Source: SAR202-VII-2 sp965263165 (GTDB lineage: Bacteria; Chloroflexota; Dehalococcoidia; Lucifugimonadales; SAR202-VII-2). Taken from it: a stretch of DNA of 64,000 nt. The DNA is taken from positions 2,604,001 through 2,668,000 of the forward strand of contig OZ253584.1 in the NCBI GenBank assembly GCA_965263165.1. The letters are read 5' to 3'. Positions 50,272 to 59,493 of this stretch are shown here, one piece after another (the first letter of the stretch is position 1; every line of letters begins with the position of its first letter). The notes beneath the pieces are model-generated. The model was not told the origin of the DNA. It was given only the letters and a program-made list of their open reading frames with translations, and made no database searches. Both the position numbers and the translations under genes were made by a program.

Positions 50272-51351
50272 TCAGAGGCCGTAGAAGACCCTGGCGTTGT
50301 CCTCCGCAATCTTTCCCACCGCTTCCTTCGTCAACTCCTGGCGCTCCGCCATAACATGGAGCGAGTCCAACTCCGTGGACGCGTCCACGTGGCCGTAATC
50401 GGTGCCGATCATGAGGTTGTCGCCGAACCCCCTGCTCACCAGGTAGGGAACGTCGTCGCCGCTCTGGCAGGTGACGAACAGGTCGTAGTCCCGCAACAGG
50501 TTGTCGGTAAACCCCGAGGCCACCATCTTCTTCCGGGACTCCAGCTCCATGGTCACCCACGGAACCCAGGAGGCGGCGGTCTCGATGAACCCTATCTTCA
50601 GCCCGGGGAACATCTTGGTGAGGCCGGACTGGACCACCAAAAAGAACGACCCGACGGTGAAGATGCGGTACTGGTTGAAGAACTCTCGGCCGCCCTCCGG
50701 CGTGGAGAAGAAGTCCACGATACCGGCGTTGCCGTTAGCCTGATGGACTCCCACCGGCCAACCCCACGCCGCGGCCTGCTCGTAGATAGGGAAGAAGTCG
50801 GGATGATTGACCAACCGTGTCCCTTCGATGGGGCGCATGAACACGCCGCAAGCGCCGTTGTCCTTGGCGAACCGCATCTGGTCCAAGGCGTCCGGGATGC
50901 TGAGAAAGGGGAGCAGGGCCATCCACCGGATTCTGCCGGCGGCCTCCTTCCAAACGTCGGCGAGCCAGCGGTTGTAGGCGCCACAGAGCGCCACGTCGAC
51001 GGCTGCGCGTTCGGCGCACTGGTCTAGGAACACCGTGGGGTAAACCACCTGGGCTTCGATGCCCAGCGCGTCCAGGTGGCGGAGCCGGGTTTCAAGGTCT
51101 CTGGCCTCCCTGCTCTCCCTGGGAGTGGCCATGGACCGGCCCCAGAACGCCTCGATGTCCTTGAACTTCTCGTCATCCTTGGGAAGGCCTGGGACCAGAC
51201 CCCGCATCTTGCCGTCGATGTACCAGGCCTGCTTCCCCGATGCCGGTTGAACGTCGCAGAGCACCGGCCTGTACCGTTGCTCCGATGCGGGCAGGTAGTC
51301 CCACGTGTGTGGGCCCTCCACCACATGAGCGTCAGCGTCTATCCAACCCAT
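50272..51351 (-). CDS. Amidohydrolase family 2, third of three tandem paralogues
   Basis: A 359-residue protein and the first of the three to be transcribed. It begins MGWIDADAHVVEGPHTWDYL and is nearly identical to 49149-50225 over the second half; differences cluster in residues 20-75, near the substrate loop. GGAGG precedes ATG 51351. The 1123-base offset between the two stops marks the duplicated unit. Confidence 0.9.
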   Translation of the reverse strand: MGWIDADAHVVEGPHTWDYLPASEQRYRPVLCDVQPASGKQAWYIDGKMRGLVPGLPKDDEKFKDIEAFWGRSMATPRESREARDLETRLRHLDALGIEAQVVYPTVFLDQCAERAAVDVALCGAYNRWLADVWKEAAGRIRWMALLPFLSIPDALDQMRFAKDNGACGVFMRPIEGTRLVNHPDFFPIYEQAAAWGWPVGVHQANGNAGIVDFFSTPEGGREFFNQYRIFTVGSFFLVVQSGLTKMFPGLKIGFIETAASWVPWVTMELESRKKMVASGFTDNLLRDYDLFVTCQSGDDVPYLVSRGFGDNLMIGTDYGHVDASTELDSLHVMAERQELTKEAVGKIAEDNARVFYGL

Positions 51352-51551
51352 GTCCGCCTCCACAGTCCCGGCCTGCAATAAGCGTCCATCCGGGCCGGAG
51401 CAGTCGCGTCCCTTCACAGTCCCCTGGAATCCCTGCACTAGTCTTTCGGCTCGTTCGAACCGGCGCGGCAGGGATTCGGAGGATGCGCGGCCATAATACT
51501 ACTTTGGCCACCCCCGGCGCCCGCGGCCCGCGCCGGCATACGGGATACGAG

Positions 51552-51581
51552 AAGAGCCCCAGGGATATCCCTGGGGCTCTT
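51552..51581. terminator. Perfect palindromic terminator
   Basis: AAGAGCCCCAGGGAT and its exact complement with no loop, downstream of the RRM gene; ends in TT on both strands. Confidence 0.8.
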
Positions 51582-51622
51582 GCGAACTCTTCGATCGTCG
51601 ACAGCCTTCTGGGCTGCACCGC

Positions 51623-51916
51623 CTACCAGCGGGGGCCGCGCCCGCCGCCTCCGCCTCCGCCAAAAGACCTCTCCGGCCGGGGCCGCGCCTCGTTCACGGT
51701 GAGGGCCCGCCCGCTCAACTCCTTCCCGTTCAGAGCGGCAATGGCTGCCTCGGCCTCTTCCTGTTCACCCATCTCCACGAACCCAAATCCCTTAGACCTT
51801 CCCGAATCGCGGTCTGTGACAACCTGCGCCGACTCCACTTGTCCGAAGGGGCTGAAGGCCTCTTCCAACTCCTGGCCGGTGATGCTGTACGACAAGTTCC
51901 CCACGTAGATCCTCAT
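51623..51916 (-). CDS. RRM-type RNA-binding protein
   Basis: A 97-residue single RRM domain. The RNP2 motif is IYVGNL and the RNP1 motif KGFGFVEM. The tail is Gly-rich (SFGGGGGGGRG), as in cyanobacterial and Chloroflexota Rbp proteins. These bind RNA, often in response to cold. It is monocistronic, ending before the palindromic terminator. Confidence 0.95.
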   Translation of the reverse strand: MRIYVGNLSYSITGQELEEAFSPFGQVESAQVVTDRDSGRSKGFGFVEMGEQEEAEAAIAALNGKELSGRALTVNEARPRPERSFGGGGGGGRGPRW

Positions 51917-52137
51917 GCAGCACTCCTCGTGCTCAAATTCCTCAACCGGAGCGCGCCCGCATGCGGCCTACGCGAGTCCCAGCCCACTGAGCAGCAGGTC
52001 TCTGCGGTCCCGAATCGAGGTCTGCGACAGTGTACCCAATAATGCCGGCGCTGGCGAGCAAGGCCGGGGAACGGGCGCCATGACGCGAAGGTGCGTCATG
52101 GCACCCACCCATCCGAGCTGAGTTGCGGGGGTTGGCG

Positions 52138-53319
52138 CTAACCTGATGCCACCTCCGTCCTGGCGAAGTAGACGGAGCTAGCCGGCAGCTCGCTGTCCTC
52201 GAAGCCAAACCACGCGGCCGCGTTGCCGCCCAGAACCCGCCGTTTCTGGTCTTCCCGCAGTCCCGGAATGGCTGCCAGGGTCTCGACGGAGTGGGGAAAC
52301 TCGCTGTCCCAGTGCGCGTAGTCCGAAGCGTACATGACCATGTTCTGTCCCACGGTGTCCAGAACATAGGGCAGCGTCCCCTCCTCGGGCTCGCAGGTCA
52401 GGGCAATCTGCCCGCCCTTGATGATCTCGGAGGGCGTCCGCTGGCAGTCCGGCCACTGGGGCCGCAGCTTCTCGAAGTGCTCATCCAGCCGTTCCGCCCA
52501 GAACGGAAGCCAGCCACAGGCCCCTTCCACGTACGCTACCTTCAGCCGTGGGAAGCGGTCGAATACGCCCTCTCCGATCATGTGCATCATGGCAATCATT
52601 GGCTCGAAGGGAAACGCCGTCATATGCACGTAGCTGTACTTCTCCATGCGCTCACTACCGGCGCCCATGGTGCCCCAAACGCCGTACTGGCCGTCGTGGC
52701 CGGTCTGAGGATGGACGGATAGCGGAATGCCGGCGTCCTGGGCGGCCGCATAGATTGGGTCGAATCGCCGGTCGCCAAGGTTGATGCCGTACACGTTGAC
52801 CGGAAGCATAGCCGTGACGATGCCAGCCTTGCGATTCTGGGCAAGCCACTCCAATTCCTTGACGGCGGTCGCAGCGTCCTGCGCGGGGATCAAACCGGCC
52901 CCCTTCAGCCGTATCGGGTCAACGCTCAGGTATTCCTCGGTGAGCCACCGGTTGACGGCGCGGCATAGGACGGCGGCCAACTCCCTGTCGGCCAGTCCGT
53001 TGACGCACAGGGCCATGGACGTGCCGAACACCACGGCAACGTCCACACCCTCCTGGTCCATATCGGGAAGACGCTGCGCCGCATCGTGTTCCCCAGGCCG
53101 ACCGCCCTTGATGTGCGGTGCGAAAGGCCCGGTCACGCCAGGGCCCAGAGGACCGTGTTTGGTGCTCAGACGACCCTCGACATACGTTGCGCTGGCGCCG
53201 GTGCGGTCCTTGAACACAACGGGCGCCCTGTCGTGAAACTCCCTGGGCATCCAGGGCGTCAGGTCTTCAGTGGGCTCCATGCAGTGGCCGTCCGCGTCGA
53301 TCACGAGATCAGCAGCCAT
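52138..53319 (-). CDS. Amidohydrolase family 2
   Basis: A 393-residue amidohydrolase only distantly related to the three tandem copies. The N-terminal VIDADGHCMEP, the central IPLSVHPQTG, YVEGACGWLPFWAERLDEHFEK and the late YASDYAHWDSEFPHSV carry the metal and catalytic residues. It resembles the enzyme at 958 in these motifs. GGTAGGTGA precedes ATG 53319. It diverges from a Rieske oxygenase gene. Confidence 0.88.
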   Translation of the reverse strand: MAADLVIDADGHCMEPTEDLTPWMPREFHDRAPVVFKDRTGASATYVEGRLSTKHGPLGPGVTGPFAPHIKGGRPGEHDAAQRLPDMDQEGVDVAVVFGTSMALCVNGLADRELAAVLCRAVNRWLTEEYLSVDPIRLKGAGLIPAQDAATAVKELEWLAQNRKAGIVTAMLPVNVYGINLGDRRFDPIYAAAQDAGIPLSVHPQTGHDGQYGVWGTMGAGSERMEKYSYVHMTAFPFEPMIAMMHMIGEGVFDRFPRLKVAYVEGACGWLPFWAERLDEHFEKLRPQWPDCQRTPSEIIKGGQIALTCEPEEGTLPYVLDTVGQNMVMYASDYAHWDSEFPHSVETLAAIPGLREDQKRRVLGGNAAAWFGFEDSELPASSVYFARTEVASG

Positions 53320-53346
53320 GCTTCACCTACCTCTGCTAGTCTTGGT

Positions 53347-53373
53347 CCGGATGCGCGATTTTGGCGCATCCGG
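53347..53373. repeat. Inverted repeat in a divergent promoter region
   Basis: CCGGATGCGC, a seven-base loop (GATTTTG), and GCGCATCCGG, located 27 bases upstream of the amidohydrolase ATG and before the Rieske gene. It could be an operator or a leader hairpin. Confidence 0.4.
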
Positions 53374-53544
53374 CAGGTGGCGTCAATCGGAGCGTCCACC
53401 CGGCGGCGGGCTTCAACCCAAGGGCCACCCCCGCCACGCGGCGCCTTGACAGAGCAGAGCGTCCCCGTGGCAGAATCCGTATAGACGCGCTCAGCGGAAC
53501 AGGCCCCCTGATTGGCCCATCGCTTCCTGGGGAGAAGAATCACC

Positions 53545-54813
53545 ATGCTGACCAAGGAAGGCAATCGAGCACTCACCCAAGTCGGCCCGGGAACTCCCAT
53601 GGGCCTGCTGATGCGCCGTTACTGGCACCCGGTTGCCGCCGCCGCAGAACTGGACGAAAGCCCCGTCAAGGAGGTCAGGCTCCTGGGAGAGGACCTCGTC
53701 CTGTACAGAGACCGCAGCGGCAACTACGGGGCCATCGACCGTTACTGCGCCCACCGCCGCGTGAACCTGGCCTACGGCATACCCGAAGAACGCGGCCTTC
53801 GCTGCATGTACCACGGCTGGCTCTACGACGAGACCGGCCAGTGCATTGAGCAGCCCTTCGAGGAGACCGTCCGCCCGGACGCCAGATTCAAGGACAAGGT
53901 CAAGCTGACGGGCTACAGGGTCCAGGAGTTGGCGGGCATGCTGTTCGTCTACATGGGCCCTGAGCCGGCGCCCCTTCTGCCCCGCTGGGCCCCGCTGGTC
54001 TGGGACAACGCCGTTCGCGAGATCGTCATCTCCGAGCTGCCCTGCAACTGGCTCCAATGCATGGAGAACTCACTGGATCCGGTCCACACGGAGTGGCTCC
54101 ACTACCACTACACCAACTACCTACAGGAGCGGAAGGAGGGAACGCTGGGCCAGTCCTTCCCCCAAGGCATGAAGCACAAGAAAATAGGGTTCGACCTCTT
54201 CGACTACGGCGTCATCAAGCGCCGTCTGTTGGAGGGCCGGACGGAGGAGGACAGCAGTTGGTCTCAGGGCCATCCAGTGCTGTTCCCTCACATTCTGCTG
54301 GGCCCCGGCAACGTCGACTCGTGGCTGGACCTCCAGTACAGGGTGCCCGTAGACGACGTCACAACGCTCCACCTAACCATCTATATCTACCGGGCCGCGC
54401 CGGGCCGCAAGGCCCCCAGACAGGAGCACATTCCGTACCGCTACGTCTCGATGTACAACGAGCGGGGCGAGCTGGACCCCCCGAACGAGCACGTCATCGA
54501 CCAGGATAAGCTCGTCTGGATCGTGCAGGGTCAGGTCAGCCCCAGACACCTTGAGCACCTCGGCGAGTCGGACCGGGGCATCATCATGTACCGCAAGCTG
54601 CTGGAAGAGCAGATCAACGTGGTTGAAGACGGCGGCGACCCGCTGGGCCTCATTCGCGACCCTCTTCAGAACGAGGCCGTAGACGTGATGACCGAAAGGG
54701 ACATCTACCGCGAGGGCAAGGTCAAGTCGGCCGCGTGGATACCCATGGAAAGCGGCCGGAGCCCGGCCCACGACGACATCGAAGCAGTGCTCGCCACCTG
54801 GGCTGGCGACTAG
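53545..54813 (+). CDS. Rieske non-heme iron oxygenase, alpha subunit (second copy)
   Basis: A 422-residue oxygenase of the same branch as 15142-16428. GTPMGLLMRRYWHP opens it; the Rieske ligands are CAHRR and CMYHGW, and the iron site is DPVHTEWLHYHY (His-x4-His). A YVSMYNERGE segment lies late. It would attack an aromatic acid with an external reductase. GGGGAG lies ten bases before ATG 53545. No reductase is nearby. Confidence 0.92.
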   Translation: MLTKEGNRALTQVGPGTPMGLLMRRYWHPVAAAAELDESPVKEVRLLGEDLVLYRDRSGNYGAIDRYCAHRRVNLAYGIPEERGLRCMYHGWLYDETGQCIEQPFEETVRPDARFKDKVKLTGYRVQELAGMLFVYMGPEPAPLLPRWAPLVWDNAVREIVISELPCNWLQCMENSLDPVHTEWLHYHYTNYLQERKEGTLGQSFPQGMKHKKIGFDLFDYGVIKRRLLEGRTEEDSSWSQGHPVLFPHILLGPGNVDSWLDLQYRVPVDDVTTLHLTIYIYRAAPGRKAPRQEHIPYRYVSMYNERGELDPPNEHVIDQDKLVWIVQGQVSPRHLEHLGESDRGIIMYRKLLEEQINVVEDGGDPLGLIRDPLQNEAVDVMTERDIYREGKVKSAAWIPMESGRSPAHDDIEAVLATWAGD

Positions 54814-54821
54814 CGCGGCCG

Positions 54822-54921
54822 CGGCAGGCAGGGCGGCAAGGCCCCGGCGGGAGAATGCGCTGAACCTTCAGGTGGAGCCGGCTTCGCTGCTGTTGTTAGC
54901 CAGGGCCCGCCCTGCCTGCCG
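54822..54921. repeat. 15-base inverted repeats 70 bases apart
   Basis: CGGCAGGCAGGGCGG at 54822-54836 and its exact complement at 54907-54921. The interior has no gene. It could be a small non-autonomous element or a long terminator. Confidence 0.5.
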
Positions 54922-54925
54922 GCGT

Positions 54926-54954
54926 TTGACATCCCCCGCCATCCTCGGTATGTT
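54926..54954 (+). promoter_or_regulatory. Sigma-70 promoter for the methyltransferase
   Basis: TTGACA, 17 bases, TATGTT; the expected start near 54962 leaves a leader of about 30 bases before ATG 54991. Confidence 0.7.
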
Positions 54955-54990
54955 GCACCGGCGCAGCCATACCCCCTTTGGAGCAAACCC

Positions 54991-55632
54991 ATGACATTGT
55001 TGCCGGGCAAGGATGGACGGGTGGAATGGATCCTTTCGTCCAAGAGCAACGAGGAAGTAGCTGCCCGCTACAATCTGTGGGCGCAGGAATACGACGCCGA
55101 CCTTCAGTCCTACGGCTATCGTTCCCCGGGAATCACTGCCGGACTGGTGGGTCGGTACGTCCCCAACGACGGCTCGCCGGTGCTTGACGCCGGGGCCGGC
55201 ACAGGCATCATGGGCGAGATCCTGGCGCTTCTCGGGTACAGCGACATCACGGCGCTGGACCTGTCCCCAGGCATGCTCGAGGTTGCAGGACGCAAGGGCG
55301 TCTACAAAGACCTCAAGCAGGCGGCCCTGGGCGGACCCCTAGACTTCCCCACGGGCCACTTCGGCGCGGTTGCGTGCATCGGCACGCTGGTGGGCGGCCA
55401 CGCCCCGCCCAGCTCCTTTGATGAGCTCATTCGCATCACCCGTCCGGGTGGGCGCCTCGTGTTCACCGTGCGCTCCGACGTGTATTTCGGCGGCGGCTTC
55501 AAGGACAGGCAGGAGGAGTTGGAAGCCGCAGGCGCCTGGAAGCTCTTGGAAGTCACACAGCAGTTCGTTTCCGTACCGGGCAGCGACCAGCCCGAGGGGA
55601 CCAACATCGTCTTCGCATACGAAACTCTCTAG
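54991..55632 (+). CDS. Class I SAM-dependent methyltransferase
   Basis: A 213-residue methyltransferase. VLDAGAGTGIMGEILALLG is motif I, ALDLSPGMLEVA the adenosine-binding loop, and RITRPGGRLVFTVR the post-motif III strand. The opening SSKSNEEVAARYNLWAQEYDADLQSYGY matches the WBSCR27-like group. The substrate is unknown. GGAG precedes the ATG. Confidence 0.9.
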   Translation: MTLLPGKDGRVEWILSSKSNEEVAARYNLWAQEYDADLQSYGYRSPGITAGLVGRYVPNDGSPVLDAGAGTGIMGEILALLGYSDITALDLSPGMLEVAGRKGVYKDLKQAALGGPLDFPTGHFGAVACIGTLVGGHAPPSSFDELIRITRPGGRLVFTVRSDVYFGGGFKDRQEELEAAGAWKLLEVTQQFVSVPGSDQPEGTNIVFAYETL

Positions 55633-55666
55633 ACCAGGGCGGAATTCGCGCCCAGGAGGTGACCCC

Positions 55667-56914
55667 ATGCCGGTTCACAGCTCTCGGCTGACCCACGGCG
55701 ACCTGACTGCAGATTGGCAGGAGCGGTTCAACGTTGAACGGATGCGCGAGTACCGGGTCGAACGGGCGCGCCAGACGATGCGGAAGCACGGGGTTGCCGC
55801 GCTCCTTGAGGCAAGCCCCAACTACATCCGCTATCTCACCGGCCTGGTCGGTTACAACCACCCGATGGTCCGCTACACCCTCTTCTTCGCCGACCACGAC
55901 CCAATCATGTTCGAGCACGACGGCTGGTACCACCAGATGCCCGACCAGGCGCCCTGGATCAAGGAGTGGCGTCCTGCTCAAGCCTGGCTGGTGGCGGCCC
56001 CCGGCGTTGAGGCATCCCGCTATCAGGCCAAGTCGTTCGCCGCAGAGATCAAAAGCGAATTGGAGGCAAAGGGCCTGCTTGGAGAGAAGATCGGCATCAA
56101 CGGGTTCGACGGGTTCGCCAACGAGGCGCTCCGCGAGGCGGGCGTCACCAACCTCACGTCCAGCCACTCACTAATGCTGGAAGCCCGCGCCGTGAAGAGC
56201 GCCGACGAGATCAAGTGCATGAAGCACGTTGCCGCGATTGTGGAAGGGATGTGGTTCAAGGTGTGGGAAACCCTGCGCCCAGGCGTGACCGATACCGAGG
56301 TGGGCGCCATCGCGTCGTACACCGGGCTGATGGCGGGCGCCGACAACCCGGTGGTCGGCGGCTGGCGCAGCGGTCCCCTAGGCTTCGACCGGGGATTCTC
56401 CAACACCGGGCGCATCATCCAGACGGGAGACCTGGTCTACGGCTCCCTGTGCGGCGTCACCTATCAGGGCTACCGCACGTGCACCTATCGCTCTTTCAAG
56501 GTCGCCGCCGAACCAACGCAAAAAGAAAAGGACTGGTACAAGGAGCTGAGAGACCGCATCGACGCCATCATTGATGCGATCAAGCCCGGCAACACGACGG
56601 CCGACGCAGCCAGGCACTTCCCTCCCGCCACCAAGTGGGGCTACGCCGATGAGATGGAGGTCCTGGCCAGCGAGGTGGGCCATGGCATCGGCCTGGCCAG
56701 CGGCGGCTCCTACGACTACCCCATCATCAACAGGGCATGGTCCCTCGACTTCCCCCAGGAGTTCGAGGAAGGCATGTGCCTCGCCGTTGAGAGCCGCGAG
56801 GGCGAGCAACGGGTCGGCGGCGTTCGGCTGGAGAACATGCTGGTCATCACCAAGGACGGCGCGGAGATCATCGATCACTTCCCGCGGGAAGAGATCCTTG
56901 TAGCGCCGCTCTAG
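55667..56914 (+). CDS. M24 (aminopeptidase P/creatinase) fold protein lacking two metal Asp
   Basis: A 415-residue pita-bread-fold protein. SPNYIRYLTGLVGYNH, KSADEIKCMKHVAAI and a C-terminal EVGHGIGL, ESREGE and RLENMLVIT cover the conserved His and two Glu. The pair of metal Asp, normally in LVLID and SDxTRTF, are Ser and Cys here (LVYGS, TCTYRSF). So it is unlikely to be a two-metal peptidase; creatinase-like hydrolysis or a DddP-type reaction is possible. AGGAGG precedes ATG 55667. Confidence 0.83.
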   Translation: MPVHSSRLTHGDLTADWQERFNVERMREYRVERARQTMRKHGVAALLEASPNYIRYLTGLVGYNHPMVRYTLFFADHDPIMFEHDGWYHQMPDQAPWIKEWRPAQAWLVAAPGVEASRYQAKSFAAEIKSELEAKGLLGEKIGINGFDGFANEALREAGVTNLTSSHSLMLEARAVKSADEIKCMKHVAAIVEGMWFKVWETLRPGVTDTEVGAIASYTGLMAGADNPVVGGWRSGPLGFDRGFSNTGRIIQTGDLVYGSLCGVTYQGYRTCTYRSFKVAAEPTQKEKDWYKELRDRIDAIIDAIKPGNTTADAARHFPPATKWGYADEMEVLASEVGHGIGLASGGSYDYPIINRAWSLDFPQEFEEGMCLAVESREGEQRVGGVRLENMLVITKDGAEIIDHFPREEILVAPL

Positions 56915-56924
56915 ATCGTCTTGA

Positions 56925-56945
56925 CGCCGGCCTTATTGGCCGGCG
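56925..56945 (+). terminator. Intrinsic terminator-like hairpin
   Basis: CGCCGGCC, TTATT loop, GGCCGGCG, eleven bases after the M24-fold stop. Confidence 0.55.
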
Positions 56946-56993
56946 CCCGTTGTTGAGAAGAAAGGCCTGGACTACCGCCTGGTAGCGCTACGG

Positions 56994-58532
56994 ATGTCCC
57001 GCGCCGCGAATACCGCCATGCGCGAGTTGATGCTGATGGCCCACGGAACCTCTCCGCAGCTATCCAAATCCAGGTTTCTCGCCGGCCTTCAATGCTTGAA
57101 GCGGCTCTATCTTGACTGTCACCACCCTGAACTCGCCGACCCGGTGGAAGCGGGCCAGCAGGCTGTGTTCGATACCGGGACCGCCGTTGGCGAACTGGCA
57201 AGGCGGCGATTTCCCGGCGGCGCCCTCATTGAGGAGCCATACTTTGAGCACGCTCAGGCGTTGAGGTCAACGCAAGCCCTGTTGTCCGATGCCACCGTTC
57301 CCTCTTTGTACGAACCGGCATTCGCGTTCCAGGGGGTCAGGACGAGAGTCGACGTCCTTAACCGGCGTGGTGAGCGGGAATTCGATCTCGTCGAAGTCAA
57401 GTCCACAACCAGACCCAAGGACGAACACATTCCGGACGTTGCGATTCAGATGTATGCCGTAGAAGGCTCCGGGGTCTCAATCAGAAGGGCATATCTGATG
57501 CACATCAACAACGCTTACGTGTATCAGGGCGGAGCCCACAATCTGGACCGGCTGTTTTCCCTGAGGGATGTTACAGACGAAGCCCGAGCGTATGCGGCGG
57601 CGGAGATGCCCAACAACCTGGCGCAGATGTGGGAATCATTGCAACTGGCCGAGACGCTGGACATCGAGACCGGCCGCCACTGTGCGATTCCTTACCGGTG
57701 TCCCTTCTTTGGGCACTGTCATCGCGATGAGCCGGAACACCCGATGAGGCAGTTGCCCGGATTGAGGCAAGGAGGCTATGAACGCCTGAAAGCTTCGGGA
57801 ACCCAGGACATTGGCAGTATCCCGCCGGACTTCATTGGCCTCTCCGGGGTGCAGCGCCGAGTTCGCGACAGTGTGGCCGCGGGGCAGCCTTTTGTTGGCC
57901 CAGACCTGGCATCGAGACTGGGAGACATCAGTTTTCCAGCCAGCTTCCTGGACTTCGAGACCCTGAGCCCGGCCATCCCGGTGTACGTAGGGACCAGGCC
58001 CTTTCAGACAATGCCGTTCCAGTGGTCCCTGCACGTGCGGGGTTCAGATGGAGCTTTAAGGCATAGCTCGTTTCTCAACGACGGCCCAAGGGATCCGAGG
58101 GAGCGTTTTATCACCACCCTGCTGGCGGCTATCCCCAGCCAAGGCGCCATCGTTGCCTATTCAAGCTACGAAGAAACCGTGATGAAGGGCGTGGCCCAAG
58201 CGTTCCCGCAGTATGCAAGCCGCCTGATGGCACTGTGCGACCGGGTGGTTGACCTGCTGAAACTCATTCGAGATACGTACTACCACCCGGACTTTCACGG
58301 CAGCTACTCCATCAAGTCGGTGCTCCCCGCCCTGGTCCCTGACCTGGCCTACGACGATCTGGAGATACCGGAAGGTTTGGCCGCTGCGGCAGCCTATGCC
58401 CAGTTGATTGCCGGCGACATCCCTGAATCCGAGAAGGCGGAAGTCCGGGAGGCGCTGCTGGCCTACTGCCAGAGAGACACGGAGGCAATGGTGCGCGTCT
58501 ACGAGGCGCTCCTGGTTGAATCCGTCGGCTAG
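56994..58532 (+). CDS. DUF2779 protein: Cas4-like nuclease plus DEDD exonuclease-like domain
   Basis: A 512-residue two-domain protein. The N-terminal half is RecB/Cas4-like: SKSRFLAGLQCLKRLYLDC, the catalytic EFDLVEVKSTT, and a Cys cluster in HCAIPYRCPFFGHC that could hold an iron-sulfur cluster with the early Cys. The C-terminal half (about 320-505) is the DUF2779 RNase H-like part, with FLDFETLSPA and later Asp residues. It probably acts on DNA or RNA ends. No CRISPR or defence genes are adjacent. Confidence 0.8.
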   Translation: MSRAANTAMRELMLMAHGTSPQLSKSRFLAGLQCLKRLYLDCHHPELADPVEAGQQAVFDTGTAVGELARRRFPGGALIEEPYFEHAQALRSTQALLSDATVPSLYEPAFAFQGVRTRVDVLNRRGEREFDLVEVKSTTRPKDEHIPDVAIQMYAVEGSGVSIRRAYLMHINNAYVYQGGAHNLDRLFSLRDVTDEARAYAAAEMPNNLAQMWESLQLAETLDIETGRHCAIPYRCPFFGHCHRDEPEHPMRQLPGLRQGGYERLKASGTQDIGSIPPDFIGLSGVQRRVRDSVAAGQPFVGPDLASRLGDISFPASFLDFETLSPAIPVYVGTRPFQTMPFQWSLHVRGSDGALRHSSFLNDGPRDPRERFITTLLAAIPSQGAIVAYSSYEETVMKGVAQAFPQYASRLMALCDRVVDLLKLIRDTYYHPDFHGSYSIKSVLPALVPDLAYDDLEIPEGLAAAAAYAQLIAGDIPESEKAEVREALLAYCQRDTEAMVRVYEALLVESVG

Positions 58533-58568
58533 AGCAGCCGATTCAGGACTACTGGTAGTTCAGACCCC

Positions 58569-59327
58569 CTACCCCGCGGGAAGCCCGGCGGTCAAGCCGC
58601 CATCCACCTTCAGGTCCGTTCCGGTAATGAAGTCTGCGTTGGGAGAGGCGAGAAACAGGACCGCTTGGGCCTGGTCGCTGGGCTTGCCCCACCGGCCTCG
58701 GGGTATGTTCGTGGGAGGGGGGCCTTCCCATCGAGACCTACCCCCGGCCACGGGAATGCCGGTCTGGGTCGGCGTGACGGAGTTGACCCGGATGTTGTAG
58801 TCGGCAAGTTGCAACGCCATGGACCGCGAGAAGTTTAGTATGCCCGCCTTGGCCGTGGCGTAAGCGATGCCGGCCTTCGTTCCCAGGTGCCCGGACGTGG
58901 ACGCGATATTCACGATGGCCCCACCCTCGCCCTGGCTGACCATCTGGTTGGCGACGTTCTGGCTCATGAGAAACGACCCGTTCAGGATGACTCCGAGGAC
59001 TCGCTGCCACACCTCAAAGGAAGCGTCGAGGATCGTCTCCCTGTGAGTGATGGCGGCGTTGTTCACCAGAATGTCGACTCGCCCATAGGCGTCAACGGCT
59101 TCCCGCACCGCCCTCGGCGCCTCATCGGGATCGGTGATATCGCAGCCGACGGCCAAGGCGTTGCCGCCCTCCTCCCTGATCTGGATGGCCGCGGCCTCCG
59201 CCCGTTCGAGGTCTCGGTCCACACAAACGACCCTGGCCCCCTCGGCAGCCAGAGTCCTGGCTATTTCCCCACCGATGTTGGGGCCCGTTCCGGTCACAAT
59301 GGCAACCTTACCATCCAACATTCCCAT
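58569..59327 (-). CDS. Short-chain dehydrogenase/reductase (SDR)
   Basis: A 252-residue SDR. TGTGPNIGGEIA is the cofactor loop, VDRDLERAE the NAD-favouring acidic strand, NNAAITH replaces NNAG, and the catalytic Ser (NIASTSG) and YATAK are intact. ATG 59327 has GGAGG upstream. It is closest in pattern to the SDR at 7046. Confidence 0.88.
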   Translation of the reverse strand: MGMLDGKVAIVTGTGPNIGGEIARTLAAEGARVVCVDRDLERAEAAAIQIREEGGNALAVGCDITDPDEAPRAVREAVDAYGRVDILVNNAAITHRETILDASFEVWQRVLGVILNGSFLMSQNVANQMVSQGEGGAIVNIASTSGHLGTKAGIAYATAKAGILNFSRSMALQLADYNIRVNSVTPTQTGIPVAGGRSRWEGPPPTNIPRGRWGKPSDQAQAVLFLASPNADFITGTDLKVDGGLTAGLPAG

Positions 59328-59493
59328 GCCGGCGCCTCCGTCCTCAATGTGCCAACCGCCGCCAAAGGTAACGTCTGGGCGGGGCTTTGTACAGCGTCGC
59401 GGCTCGCTGCTCCACCCTCACCCGTCTCCCATGCCGACAACGGCGCGCAAGCTTGACGTTGGGAGCGCCCGTTCCGTATGGTAGACAGGTTGT

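Noticed and set aside
48008..51351. Assembly artefact explaining the amidohydrolase copies
   Set aside because: The copies differ throughout the N-terminal region and have distinct intergenic spacers and ribosome sites, so they are separate genes, although read coverage was not available.
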